Origin: JAKACA01 sp050010115
GTDB lineage: Bacteria; Actinomycetota; Acidimicrobiia; Acidimicrobiales; Bog-793
Length of the DNA stretch: 64,000 nucleotides
Reading direction: 5' to 3'
Assembly (NCBI GenBank): GCA_050010115.1
Contig: JBEKLQ010000006.1
Span: 3,617 to 67,616, forward strand
The notes beneath the pieces were generated by a model. It saw nothing but the letters and a program-made list of their open reading frames with translations. It had not been told where the DNA came from and made no database searches. How positions within the stretch are numbered: the first letter of the stretch is position 1; every line of letters begins with the position of its first letter. The position numbers and the translations under genes were made by a program. This document shows positions 17,273 through 26,469 of the stretch, piece after piece.

Positions 17273-18912
17273 TACTCGACGGGGATCTCCTTGTTGATCA
17301 ACCCGAGGTTGATGCCTTGGCGGCTGCGCACGATCCGGGCGGTCACGTAGAGCAGGATCGCCAGCAGGTACATGATGCCCATGAAGTAGTACGAGTCCTT
17401 GTTGTTCACGCCGTAGGCGCTGTTCGTGATCCACTCGTAAAGGTTGAAGATGATCAGCCCCATCGTGATGAGCGCCGCCACGGGGACGATCGGGACCCCG
17501 AGGACCTTGATCCGGCTGGCTGCCGACGCCTGCCAGAGATCGGGCTTGCGCCAGGGCAGGATGAACGCAGCGAACGACGAGAACAGGTACGTCACGGCGA
17601 TGACGAGCGTCGCGTCCAGGGTGTAGGTGTGGAAGTTCCCCCAGTAGGCGTACAGCGCAGAGAGCCCCACCGCCGGCAACAACATGAGCACGAGCGAGGC
17701 CATCGGCACGTGGCGCTTCTCCGAGACCGATGCGGCTGCATCGGGCAGGATGCGGTCGAAGGCGGCGGCGAAGATCACCCGGCTGGAGGACAGGAACAGC
17801 GTCCCGACCCACCCGATGAACCAGAGGGCCATCAACAAGATCAACACCACTTGGAACAGCTGATTGTGAACGAGCCAGCTGGCCATCATCGCCGGGTAGG
17901 GGAAGATGCCGAACAGTCCGGCGCCGTTCGCCCATTCAGCGTTGGCGTTGTTGTAGAAGCTCCAACCGGAGGTCTTGTCAGCGAGCAGAAGGAAGATCAC
18001 TGAGAGGAAGACAGTGATCCAAAGCCCCGTGAACATTCCCGTGAAGACCCGCCTGAAGTCGCTGGCGCCGCGGACCTCCCCGTACAGCGTCGAGCCCCAG
18101 TTCGGCCACAACAGGTAGAACATCATCATCGGCACCAGCAGCATGCTCGGACCGAGCGGACCGAATGAGAAGACCCAGCTGTTGCCGGCCTTCGCACCGG
18201 CGGTGTTCGTTGCCGCGTAGGCGTTCGGGACCTTGAAGAGCGAGTGACCGTACTGGTTCACGGAGGCCACGAAGCTTCCGTGGCTCGAAACGAGCAGCAG
18301 TACGACCATGACCGTGAACCCGAGCAGACCACCCGCGAAGCACCATTTCTGCACCCTCGCGTAGCCGGCCATCCCGATCGAGACGAGCAATCCGGCGAGA
18401 GCGATCGTGATCAGGCAGACGACGAACACGCCGTTCTTCGATGCGAACCAGTTCGCCAATCCCTGATGACCGAGTGTCGCAGAGAGTGGCTGGAACAGCT
18501 CCTCGGAGAGGATCGCCCCGTAGATCGGGGCCCACAGCCACAAGATGAACCACCACCCCGTCGCCGACATGACGAAGCCGAGCGGCTGCCCGAGGATTCG
18601 GCTCTGCCAGACGTAGTCACCGCCTGCACGAGGGATCGTGACGATGAGGCCGGCGTAGGTGATGACGAGGAACGACACCCACACGCCCGATATCAGGATG
18701 GACGTGAGCAGCTGCCCTCGCGGGATGAAGGAGTTGTAGGCGAACTCCACGATGCCGAGCGTGACGACGTTCGTGGACAGGCACGCGTAGATGATCGAGT
18801 CCCGGACCGACCAGCCTCGGACGAGGCCGGTCGCCTTTCTCAGGAACAAGGTGGGAGCCTCGGCTCCCCCCGCCGCCGCCCCCAGGCCCTTTGCCTCTTC
18901 GACCGTTGACAT
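17272..18912 (-). CDS. APC-superfamily amino acid/amine permease
   Basis: A 546-residue, 12-14 helix integral membrane protein. After a 35-residue cytoplasmic lead comes RGWSVRDSIIYACLSTNV, then the APC-type hallmark TIPRAGGDYVWQSRILG following TM2. The large extracellular loop with Tyr/Asn-rich sequence (residues about 215-245) is longer than usual. The gene is preceded by AGAAGGGGG. Substrate is unknown; neighbouring choline/dimethylglycine genes make a methylated amine or amino acid conceivable, but this is only context. The metallophosphoesterase gene lies 40 bp upstream on the same strand, so the two may be cotranscribed. Confidence 0.88.
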   Translation of the reverse strand: MSTVEEAKGLGAAAGGAEAPTLFLRKATGLVRGWSVRDSIIYACLSTNVVTLGIVEFAYNSFIPRGQLLTSILISGVWVSFLVITYAGLIVTIPRAGGDYVWQSRILGQPLGFVMSATGWWFILWLWAPIYGAILSEELFQPLSATLGHQGLANWFASKNGVFVVCLITIALAGLLVSIGMAGYARVQKWCFAGGLLGFTVMVVLLLVSSHGSFVASVNQYGHSLFKVPNAYAATNTAGAKAGNSWVFSFGPLGPSMLLVPMMMFYLLWPNWGSTLYGEVRGASDFRRVFTGMFTGLWITVFLSVIFLLLADKTSGWSFYNNANAEWANGAGLFGIFPYPAMMASWLVHNQLFQVVLILLMALWFIGWVGTLFLSSSRVIFAAAFDRILPDAAASVSEKRHVPMASLVLMLLPAVGLSALYAYWGNFHTYTLDATLVIAVTYLFSSFAAFILPWRKPDLWQASAASRIKVLGVPIVPVAALITMGLIIFNLYEWITNSAYGVNNKDSYYFMGIMYLLAILLYVTARIVRSRQGINLGLINKEIPVE

Positions 18913-18952
18913 GGTCCCCCTTCTGTCCGTTGCCGTCAGAACGACGCTCAGC

Positions 18953-19891
18953 TCAACCGTTCACCAGGATGTACTTCGCGACCTTGCCCTTCTTCGAGTT
19001 CAGATCGATGACCGCCCCCTGCAGTACGCCGTCGGCATAGACGCTCCCCGGGTTGATGGCGAGCGTCCTTCCCAGCTTCTTGATTCCCCGGCTCTCGTGG
19101 ATGTGGCCGTGGATCGAGAGCATCGGCTGGTGTCGGACGATGGCATCCCGCACGGCCGTCGAGCCGACCGGCTTCATCACCGCACCGCCGTGCATCGGGC
19201 GCAGGTTGGCGTCGAGGGCCGGCGCTTCGTCGAGCCCCGACCCGTACGGCGGCGCGTGGAAGTTGAAGATGGCCCGACCCATGTCCGGGACCTGGCTCAC
19301 GACGTTGTCGATTCGCTTGGCGAGGTCCTCCTCCGGAGCCTCGCGGAAGGTGTCCCAGGGCGTCGGGTTCGTGTAGCCCATCGAGCACAGCGAGAAACCC
19401 TCGAGGTCGACGACCTTGCCCTCCGCGAACGTGACGCAGGGGGACGCCTCGACGACGGCATCGATGTCGAAGGTGTCGTCGTTCCCGCCGTTGACGATGC
19501 AGGGGATGTCGCCGCCGCGCAGCTTGGAATCGGCCATGTCCAGCCACCGGTCGAGGGTCGAGATCATCTCCGCCGTGAACCGGCGGTCGATCGAGCCGTC
19601 CTCTTCGTTCAGCTCAGCCAGCTCGTCGGGCACCAACCTGGTGGGGTAGTAGCCCCGGTTGCGGATCTGGGTCTCGATCGCCGCAACCTCGGCCTCGCTC
19701 TCGAGCCGGTGCGTCTCGCCTGACAAGACGACCTGCCAGTAGCCCGTGTGCTGGACGATCGGCACCATGACCTTGCCGGTCACGTCGCCGCCGAGGATGA
19801 CCATGTCGACGTTGTAGAAGGCCGCGGAATTGAGAAACTTCTTCCAGCACACCTCAGAACCATGGATGTCCGTCGCGAAGAAGATCTTCAT
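18953..19891 (-). CDS. Calcineurin-like metallophosphoesterase
   Basis: Two-metal phosphoesterase, 312 residues. All five family motifs are visible: FATDIHGS (D-x-H) at the N-terminus, LGGDVTG (GD), NGGNDD (GN-D), NFHAPP (H) and HGHIHES (GHxH) near residue 265. An insertion of about 80 residues between motifs 2 and 3 is predicted helical. Substrate unknown. It precedes the permease in the same direction. Confidence 0.88.
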   Translation of the reverse strand: MKIFFATDIHGSEVCWKKFLNSAAFYNVDMVILGGDVTGKVMVPIVQHTGYWQVVLSGETHRLESEAEVAAIETQIRNRGYYPTRLVPDELAELNEEDGSIDRRFTAEMISTLDRWLDMADSKLRGGDIPCIVNGGNDDTFDIDAVVEASPCVTFAEGKVVDLEGFSLCSMGYTNPTPWDTFREAPEEDLAKRIDNVVSQVPDMGRAIFNFHAPPYGSGLDEAPALDANLRPMHGGAVMKPVGSTAVRDAIVRHQPMLSIHGHIHESRGIKKLGRTLAINPGSVYADGVLQGAVIDLNSKKGKVAKYILVNG

Positions 19892-19949
19892 GGGGCGCCC
19901 TCCCCTTCTCCCACACAGGTACCACCGCCAGGGGGCCTGGTCAAGGAAG

Positions 19950-19965
19950 GTTCACAATGTGGAAC
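19950..19965. promoter_or_regulatory. Near-palindromic site upstream of the metallophosphoesterase
   Basis: GTTCACAATGTGGAAC has almost symmetric arms around CACAATGTG, 58 bp before the metallophosphoesterase start. It may be an operator for the phosphoesterase-permease pair. The rest of the 19892-20037 spacer shows nothing recognisable. Confidence 0.35.
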
Positions 19966-20037
19966 TGGGTTTTTATGGGGAGGCCTGTCCCTAGCCGTTG
20001 AGCGCGTCGGTGCCTGCGCCGGTGCCCGGGCGGCATG

Positions 20038-20862
20038 TCAGTGGTCGACTTCTTCGGGCAGCTCGTACCAGCGCATCTTCTCGCCGACTTTCGCCCGTAG
20101 CTTCCACTGCAGCGACTTCGGCGCGGCGTCAGCCAGGTCGAGCAACCGCTGCGCCGTGTGCAAGGGCTCGTGGCGAGCACCGGGCGGCAACAGGTCCGGG
20201 TGGTCGGCCGCGAGCAGCGAGAGCTTGGACAGGTTGCCTGTGACGGTGCGCCACCAACCCCAGTCCGAGCTCAGCACCTTGCAGAACCGTTCCCGGTCGA
20301 TCACGGGCGTCCCTTCCCCGGGGCTGTCCCCACTGACGGGAAAGGCCGACAGCAAATGGAAGATGTCGCGGGCATCCTTCTCGTTCATCTCGACGATCTG
20401 CAGCTTCGTGAGCAACAGGTCGACCACGTCGAGGGTGAGAGGCAGCACGGTGAAGCCAGGGCGGAAGTCGAGCGTGTGGCACATCGTCAGCCGGTCGACC
20501 ATCACGTCGATCGGCCGCCCCGATGGGGCGTTGAAGTACATCTGGCGGTCGCCGTTCAGGTTGTTGAAGCGCTTGTCCGGCTGGCAGCCGCTCTCTTCGA
20601 GGTACGCCATGACCTGCTTGCGTTCCTTGCCGAGGCAGGCGAAGTCGATGTCCTGATCGCGCCGGAGCCGCGGCGGAAAGTCCGGGCAGAGCACGCGTAC
20701 TGCGAGGCCCCCGATCAGGCGGAGTGGCAGCTTGGCTGCCGATGCCCCTTCGGCGAGCACCCGGGCTTCGATGAGCGGGTCGTATGCGGTCCCGACGATG
20801 TCCTCGGGCCTGTCCCCGCCCGCAGCTTCCCCAGATTCCGCAGCTTCCGCAGCTTCCCCCAT
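20038..20862 (-). CDS. Nucleotidyltransferase-like protein (AbiEii/MNT-type fold), function unknown
   Basis: A 274-residue protein with the segment LIGGLAVRVL, then RRDQDIDFACLG and PIDVMVDRLTM, the spacing of GG...D-x-D...D motifs in polymerase-beta-like nucleotidyltransferases of the AbiEii or aminoglycoside-adenylyl type. The catalytic carboxylates are the DID and DVMVD aspartates. ATG at 20862 has GAGGAG 7 nt upstream; the long frame above it is shadow. The N-terminus is an EAAEAAESGEAA repeat from a small DNA tandem array. No antitoxin-like gene is adjacent, so a toxin role is not supported. Confidence 0.65.
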   Translation of the reverse strand: MGEAAEAAESGEAAGGDRPEDIVGTAYDPLIEARVLAEGASAAKLPLRLIGGLAVRVLCPDFPPRLRRDQDIDFACLGKERKQVMAYLEESGCQPDKRFNNLNGDRQMYFNAPSGRPIDVMVDRLTMCHTLDFRPGFTVLPLTLDVVDLLLTKLQIVEMNEKDARDIFHLLSAFPVSGDSPGEGTPVIDRERFCKVLSSDWGWWRTVTGNLSKLSLLAADHPDLLPPGARHEPLHTAQRLLDLADAAPKSLQWKLRAKVGEKMRWYELPEEVDH

Positions 20863-20986
20863 GAGGTGTCTCCTCGTTCCGGTGTGTGCGTGTGGGCTTT
20901 TACGGTACCGCCAATGGCCGTGATCGTGTGGGCCGTCGGGGGGCGGGGGGCGGGGCGTCGGGGCCATCGTGCGAATGGCGTGTCGC

Positions 20987-21037
20987 GACGGTGTACGCGT
21001 TTTGTTCCGACAGTCGGAACAAACCGCGTACACCGTC
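20987..21037. repeat. 51-bp near-perfect palindrome
   Basis: Two 25-nt arms (20987-21011 and 21013-21037) are reverse complements with a single mismatch and a 1-nt centre. The core reads TTTGTTCCGAC-A-GTCGGAACAAA and the flanks GACGGTGTACGCG / CGCGTACACCGTC. It lies 65 bp downstream of the aldehyde dehydrogenase stop, in a gene-free spacer (20863-21101). It would fold into a very long hairpin, far beyond an ordinary terminator. Confidence 0.95.
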
Positions 21038-21101
21038 TGACCCTGAGCGCCGGCGTCACGACAATTCGGGCAATGACCGAGTTGTTGTGACCAGGCGGGC
21101 T

Positions 21102-22574
21102 CTACGATCCGCCAGCGCGCGCCGGCGCAGGGAACACGACGGTCTTCGGCTCCGTGAACGCCTCCACGAGGTACCGACCACCGACCCGGCCGCGGCCGCT
21201 GACCGACCCGGACCGCCCGCCGAAGGGCAGGTGCGACTCCCACAGGTTGGTCGAGGCGTTCACGTTCACCCAGCCGGCACGGGCTGCTTCGGCGAACGAC
21301 AGCCCGCGCTCGAGGTTGCCGGTGAACACCGCTGCGGTGAGCCCGAACGGGGAGGCGTTCGTCAGGGTCAGCGCCTCGGCCATGGACGACACCTCGATCA
21401 CTGGCACGACGGGCCCGAAGGTCTCCTCCCTGGCGATCACCATCTCCGGGGTGACTCCGTCGATGACCGTTGGCTCGGCGTACAGCTCGGTCGGTAGGCC
21501 GGGCGCCCTCCGGCCCCCGCAGCACACGCGGGCGCCGGCCGCGACAGCGTCGGCCACGTGGCGATCGAACTTCGCGGCCGTCGCCTCGTTGTTGAGCGGT
21601 CCCATCGTGGTGGCTTCGTCGAACGGATCGCCGAGCCGGACCCGGGACTCGGTGGCGGCGACCACGCGCTCGACGAATTCGGCCCGTACTGCCCTATGTA
21701 CGAGAAACCGCTCCCCAGCGGTACAGCTCTGCCCCGCGCACAGGTAAGCGGCTTCGAGGGCAGCCTCGGTCGCGAGATCCAGGTCGGCATCCTCCAACAC
21801 GACCATCGGGCCATTGCCGCCGAGCTCCAGCAGCTGGGTCTTCCCGGCGGCTCGTGCAGCGACGCGAGCGCCGGTCTCGACCGATCCCACGAAGCCGACC
21901 CCGGCGACGAGCCGGTGCCCCACGACGGCGTCGCCCACAACCGGGCCCGGGCCACTGGCGAAGTTCAGCACCCCAGCCGGCGCACCGGCGGACGCCAGCG
22001 CCTCGGCCAGGACCTCGACCAGCAGAGCGGAACAGGCGGTCGTCGTCGGCGCCGGCACCCAGACCACGGTGTTCCCGGCGGCGAGCGCAGGAGCGAACAC
22101 TTCGGCACCCATCGTGTAAGGCCAGTTCCACGGCGAGACGACGGCCACCACGCCGAGCGGGACCCGCATCGTGAGCACCCGCCGGCCCGCCGACACCGAC
22201 GGTGGGATGGCGCCGTCGAGGCGCTTGGCATCCTCACCGGCCATCGTGAAGTAGACGGCGAGCTCGTCGACCTCGTCGTACGCCTCGGCGACGAGCGGCT
22301 TGCCCTGGTCCTCGGTGAGGGCTCTCGCCAGGTCGTCGCGCCGCGCCAGTACCGCCGCAGCCAGCTCGGAGCACACCCGCGCCCGGTCGAAGGCGGAAGC
22401 TGCCGCCCATTCCGGCCAGGCCGCAGCGGCGGCTTCGACCGCCAGGGCGGCCTGAGGCGCGTCGCCGACGGCGACAGTGGCGAAGGTCTCTCCCGAAGAG
22501 GGGCTGACGGCCGGCGCCTGCCCCGAAGCGCCGGGCAGCCACGAGCCTCCGATGTACACCAGGTGATCACGCAT
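21102..22574 (-). CDS. NAD(P)-dependent aldehyde dehydrogenase (betaine-aldehyde type by context)
   Basis: A 490-residue ALDH. The catalytic Asn sits in SPWNWPYTMG, the general-base Glu in LLELGGNGPMVV and the catalytic Cys in AGQSCTAGER; the C-terminal LPFGGRSGSVSGR segment is also present. ATG at 22574 overlaps the end of the choline-dehydrogenase-like gene by 8 bp, so the two are translationally coupled. By context it would oxidise the aldehyde made by the GMC enzyme, for example betaine aldehyde to glycine betaine; substrate specificity is inferred, not read. Confidence 0.9.
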   Translation of the reverse strand: MRDHLVYIGGSWLPGASGQAPAVSPSSGETFATVAVGDAPQAALAVEAAAAAWPEWAAASAFDRARVCSELAAAVLARRDDLARALTEDQGKPLVAEAYDEVDELAVYFTMAGEDAKRLDGAIPPSVSAGRRVLTMRVPLGVVAVVSPWNWPYTMGAEVFAPALAAGNTVVWVPAPTTTACSALLVEVLAEALASAGAPAGVLNFASGPGPVVGDAVVGHRLVAGVGFVGSVETGARVAARAAGKTQLLELGGNGPMVVLEDADLDLATEAALEAAYLCAGQSCTAGERFLVHRAVRAEFVERVVAATESRVRLGDPFDEATTMGPLNNEATAAKFDRHVADAVAAGARVCCGGRRAPGLPTELYAEPTVIDGVTPEMVIAREETFGPVVPVIEVSSMAEALTLTNASPFGLTAAVFTGNLERGLSFAEAARAGWVNVNASTNLWESHLPFGGRSGSVSGRGRVGGRYLVEAFTEPKTVVFPAPARAGGS

Positions 22575-23035
22575 CGCCGCCGGCCTCCTCATCGCCGGCC
22601 CCCTCACCGCCGGCCCGCGTGGCTGGCTCCTCACCGGCGGCCCCCTCACCGCCGGCCTCACCGCCGGCCCGCGTGGCTGGCTCCTCACCGCCGGCCTCAC
22701 CGCCGGCCCGCGTGGCTGGCTCCTCACCGCTGGCTTCACCGCTGGCCTCACCGCCGGCCCGCGCGGCTCGTCCCTCACCGCTGGCCTCACCGGTGGCCCG
22801 CCTGCCGGCCCGCGTGGCTCGTCCCTCACCGCCGGCCTCACCGCCGGCCCGCGTGGCTCGTCCCTCACCGCCGGCCTGCCTGGCGGCCCGCGCGGCTCGT
22901 CCCTCACCGCTGGCTTCACCGCTGGCCTCACCGCCGGCCCGCGTGGCTCGTCCGTCACCGCCGGCCTCACCGCCGGCCTGCCTGGCGGCCCGCGTGGCTC
23001 GCTTCCTGCGGGTCTGAGTGGGACCCGCCGGCGCA
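22567..23035. repeat. In-frame minisatellite encoding the C-terminal tail of the choline dehydrogenase
   Basis: About 470 bp of tandem units of 39 bp or 51 bp, built from GCGTGGCTCGTCCCTCACCG- and CCGGCCTCACCGCCGGC-like blocks. On the minus strand they encode nine units of the form (R/P)A(T/A)RAGGEAGGEG, 13 residues each or 17 with an extra ASGE step. Units are a multiple of 3, so the frame never breaks. Confidence 0.93.
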
Positions 23036-24696
23036 CCCTGTTGCCCGTTGGCGCCGTGCCGGTAGAACTCGACGTGCTCGGGGGCGAGGGGAGTGTTGCC
23101 GAGGATGAGGTCGGCCGACTTCTCGGCGATCATCATCACGGGCGCGTAGATGTTGCCGTTCGTGACGTACCGCATGACCGAGGCGTCGACGACCCTCAAC
23201 CCGGAGAGCCCGTGCACCTGCATCGACGACGGGTCCACGACCGAGGTCTCGTCGGTACCGAGGCGGCACGTGCACGACGGGTGGAGGGCGGTCTCGCCGT
23301 CACGGGCGACCCACTCCAGGATCTCGGCGTCCGTCGAGACCCGGGACCCCGGCGACAGCTCGCCGGCGTTGAAATCGTCCATGGCCGGCTGGTTCAAGAT
23401 GTCGCGGGCGATCCGGATCGCCTCCACCCACTCGCGTCGGTCCTGGTCCGTCGAGATGTAGTTGAAGCGCAGTGCCGGGTGCACCGTCGGGTCAGTCGAG
23501 CGGATCTTCACCGAGCCCCGCGAGTCGGAGTACATCGGCCCGATATGCACCTGGTACCCGTGCCCGGCAGCCGGCGCCGAGCCGTCGTAGCGGATGGCAA
23601 TCGGGAGGAAGTGGAACATGAGGTTCGGGTACTTCACGTCCTCGTTGCTCCGCACGAAACCACCACCCTCGAAGTGGTTCGTCGCCCCGGGCCCCTTCCG
23701 GAACAGCAGCCAGTTGAGGCCGATCCACGGCCGGTTGCGCAACTTGACGGCCGGCGCCATCGACACGGGCTGCTTGCAGGCGTACTGGATGTACACCTCG
23801 AGATGGTCCTGCAGGTTCTCGCCGACAGCGGGCACGTCGGCGACGACGTCGATGCCGAGCGCTTGCAATTCAGCGGCCGCCCCAACGCCCGACAGCTGCA
23901 GCAGCTGTGGCGAGTTGATGGCGCCTCCACACACGATGACCTCGCCGGCGCGCACTTGAGTGAGCGGTCCTCGCCCCTGCCGGTACTCGACGCCGACGGC
24001 CCGGGCGCCTTCGAACAGGATGCGAGTCACGAACGCTCGCGTCTCGACGTCCAGGTTCGGGCGGCGCATCACCGGGTGCAGATAAGCCCGGGCGGCGCTC
24101 AGCCTGCGGCCTCGGTTGATGTTGCGGTCGAACGCAGCGAAACCCTCCTGCCGGTACCCGTTCACATCCGACGTCAACGGATATCCAGCTTGCTGCACGG
24201 CTTCGAAGAACGCCGAGAACAGCGGGTTCGTCGCCGGTCCGCGCTCGAGCACGAGCGGTCCGCTGTCCCCCCGGAACTCGTCGGCGCCCGCCAGGCATGT
24301 CTCCATTCGCTTGAAGTACGGCAGGCAGTGGGCGTAGTCCCATGCCTCCATCCCGGGATCGGCGGCCCACCGCTCGTAGTCGAGCGGGTTGCCCCGTTGG
24401 AAGATCATTCCGTTGATGCTGCTCGAGCCGCCGAGCACCTTGCCCCGGGCGTGGTAGATGCGGCGGCTGTTCATGTGGGGCTCGGGCTCGGACTCGTACT
24501 TCCAGTCGTAGAACCGGCTCCCGATCGGGAACGTCAAGGCCGCCGGCATGTGGATGAAGACGTCAAAGCGGTAGTCGGGCCGGCCGGCTTCGAGCACGAG
24601 CACGCGATTCGAGCCGTCGGCGGTCAGTCGGTTGGCGAGGGCGCTCCCCGCCGATCCCCCGCCGACGATGATGAAGTCGTAGTGTCCGGTCGCCAT
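22567..24696 (-). CDS. betA: Choline dehydrogenase-type GMC oxidoreductase with repetitive C-terminal tail
   Basis: FAD-dependent GMC oxidoreductase closely resembling BetA: FIIVGGGSAGSALANRL, VLEAGRPDYRFDVFIHMPAA, GRGKVLGGSS-type region (ARGKVLGGSSSINGM), and the C-terminal active-site stretch HPSCTCRLGTDE followed by NGNIYAPVMMIAEKSADLI. It would oxidise choline to betaine aldehyde. ATG at 24696 has GAGGAGG 5 nt upstream; the longer frame is antisense to fhs. A normal BetA ends near residue 553. Here a further 155 residues of RATRAGGEAGGEG-like repeats follow, up to the coupled ALDH start. The tail is predicted disordered and mixed-charge. Confidence 0.9.
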   Translation of the reverse strand: MATGHYDFIIVGGGSAGSALANRLTADGSNRVLVLEAGRPDYRFDVFIHMPAALTFPIGSRFYDWKYESEPEPHMNSRRIYHARGKVLGGSSSINGMIFQRGNPLDYERWAADPGMEAWDYAHCLPYFKRMETCLAGADEFRGDSGPLVLERGPATNPLFSAFFEAVQQAGYPLTSDVNGYRQEGFAAFDRNINRGRRLSAARAYLHPVMRRPNLDVETRAFVTRILFEGARAVGVEYRQGRGPLTQVRAGEVIVCGGAINSPQLLQLSGVGAAAELQALGIDVVADVPAVGENLQDHLEVYIQYACKQPVSMAPAVKLRNRPWIGLNWLLFRKGPGATNHFEGGGFVRSNEDVKYPNLMFHFLPIAIRYDGSAPAAGHGYQVHIGPMYSDSRGSVKIRSTDPTVHPALRFNYISTDQDRREWVEAIRIARDILNQPAMDDFNAGELSPGSRVSTDAEILEWVARDGETALHPSCTCRLGTDETSVVDPSSMQVHGLSGLRVVDASVMRYVTNGNIYAPVMMIAEKSADLILGNTPLAPEHVEFYRHGANGQQGAPAGPTQTRRKRATRAARQAGGEAGGDGRATRAGGEASGEASGEGRAARAARQAGGEGRATRAGGEAGGEGRATRAGRRATGEASGEGRAARAGGEASGEASGEEPATRAGGEAGGEEPATRAGGEAGGEGAAGEEPATRAGGEGAGDEEAGGDA

Positions 24697-24777
24697 CGAC
24701 GCCTCCTCGGGCATGACTAGGAACTGGCGGGATGGTACCGCTTCGTCTTCTCTCGGGCGCTGTGGCAATGTCGTGGA

Positions 24778-26469
24778 ATGCTCACCACCCAGGAGATCGC
24801 TCGCCAGGCGTCGCTCAAGCCCATCGACGACATCGCCGCGTCGATGGGAGTCGGGGGCCACCTTCTCGAGCACTACGGCGACTACGTCGCGAAGATCCGG
24901 CTTTCGGCCATCGACGAACTGGCTGATCGGCCAGCGGCCAAGTACGTGCTCGTCACCGCTATCACCCCGACCCCGCTCGGAGAGGGCAAGACGACGACCA
25001 CGATCGGCCTCGGGCAGGCGATGCCCCTGATCGGCAAACGTGGCGTCATCGCTATCCGGCAGGCGTCCATGGGGCCGACGTTCGGCATCAAAGGCGGTGC
25101 CGCCGGCGGTGGTTACAGCCAGGCAGTTCCGGCCAACGCCCTCAACCTGCACCTGACCGGCGACATGCACGCCGTCACGGCAGCGCACAACCTCTGTTCG
25201 GCGATGCTCGACAGCCACCTCTTCCGAGGGAACGAGCTCGGTCTCGACCTCAACGACATCACCTGGCGCCGGGTACTCGACGTGAACGACCGGGCTCTAC
25301 GCAACATCGTGATCGGGCTCGGCTCGCGGGAGGACGGCGTTACGAGGCAGACGGGCGTCGACATCACGGCCGCCTCGGAGGTGATGGCCATCCTGGCGCT
25401 GTCGACGTCGCTCAGCGACATGCGGGCGAGGCTCGGGCGGATCGTCGTCGGCTACACAAAGGGCGGCGAGCCCGTCACCGCCGAGCAGCTGAGAGCGGCC
25501 GGGGCCATGGCGGTCATCATGCGCGAGGCGATCAAGCCGAACCTGCTGCAGACCCTCGAGAACACGCCGGTGCTCGTGCATTCCGGGCCCTTCGGCAACA
25601 TCGCCCACGGCAACTCGTCCATCATCGCCGATCTGATCGGCCGTAAGTGCGCGGACTACTTGATCACGGAGGCGGGTTTCGGGGCGGACATGGGAGCGGA
25701 GCGCTTCTTCAACCTCAAGTGCAGGGTGTCGGGCCTCGTACCGGACGCGGTCGTCATCGTGACGACGGTCCGGGCTCTGAAGACCCACTCCGGCAAGTAC
25801 CGGATCGTCGCCGGCCGGCCGCTGCCGCCGGCACTGCTGGAGGAGAACCCCGACGACGTGCATGCCGGCGGGGCGAACCTGCGCAAGCACGTGGAGAACG
25901 TGCTCGCACGGGGCGTGACCCCGGTCGTCGCCGTCAACGCGTTCGCCGAGGACCAGCCCTCCGAGTACCGAGTGATCGAGGAGATCGCCGCGTCGCTCGG
26001 CGTGCGCAGCGTCGTCACGACGAACTTCGCCGATGGTGGCCGGGGAGCCGTGGCGCTCGCCGAAGCGGTCGTCGAGGCTGCCGACAAGCCGAGCTCGTTC
26101 ACGATGCTGTACCCGGACGAGGCGTCGCTACGCGAGAAGATCGAGACCGTCGCCACGAAGGTCTACGGCGCCGACGGCGTTGACTACTCGCCCGCCGCAT
26201 CGCGGCAGCTCGACAACTACGAGAGCAACGGTTTCGGTCACCTGCCGGTGTGCATCGCCAAGACGCACTTGTCGCTCTCGTCCGACCCGACCTTGAAAGG
26301 CGCGCCGACCGGGTGGCGTTTGCCGGTGAGAGAGGTGCGGGCGTCGGTTGGGGCGGGTTTTGTGTACCCGATCTGCGGCGATATGCGCACGATGCCCGGA
26401 CTCGGCTCGGACCCGGCCGCGTTCCACATCGATCTCGATGACGACGGCGAGATCATCGGGCTGTCGTGA
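24778..26469 (+). CDS. fhs: Formate-tetrahydrofolate ligase
   Basis: ATP-dependent ligation of formate to THF, giving 10-formyl-THF. Length is 563 residues, normal for the family. The P-loop region ITPTPLGEGKTTTTIGLGQA lies near residue 65, and the conserved RQASMGPTFGIKGGAAGGGYSQ-type segment follows (visible as SMGPTFGIKGG). ATG at 24778 matches the family N-terminus and has a weak leaderless-type hexamer CAATGT 6 nt before it. It is divergent from betA and overlaps fchA by 4 bp. Confidence 0.96.
   Translation: MLTTQEIARQASLKPIDDIAASMGVGGHLLEHYGDYVAKIRLSAIDELADRPAAKYVLVTAITPTPLGEGKTTTTIGLGQAMPLIGKRGVIAIRQASMGPTFGIKGGAAGGGYSQAVPANALNLHLTGDMHAVTAAHNLCSAMLDSHLFRGNELGLDLNDITWRRVLDVNDRALRNIVIGLGSREDGVTRQTGVDITAASEVMAILALSTSLSDMRARLGRIVVGYTKGGEPVTAEQLRAAGAMAVIMREAIKPNLLQTLENTPVLVHSGPFGNIAHGNSSIIADLIGRKCADYLITEAGFGADMGAERFFNLKCRVSGLVPDAVVIVTTVRALKTHSGKYRIVAGRPLPPALLEENPDDVHAGGANLRKHVENVLARGVTPVVAVNAFAEDQPSEYRVIEEIAASLGVRSVVTTNFADGGRGAVALAEAVVEAADKPSSFTMLYPDEASLREKIETVATKVYGADGVDYSPAASRQLDNYESNGFGHLPVCIAKTHLSLSSDPTLKGAPTGWRLPVREVRASVGAGFVYPICGDMRTMPGLGSDPAAFHIDLDDDGEIIGLS

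Noticed and set aside
20038..20862. AbiEii-type toxin of a toxin-antitoxin pair
   Set aside because: No antitoxin-like gene is adjacent on the same strand; only the nucleotidyltransferase-like motif supports the idea.
22619..23017. Plus-strand ORF of Ala/Pro/Ser repeats
   Set aside because: Mirror of the in-frame betA tail repeat; no start signal and no non-repetitive sequence.
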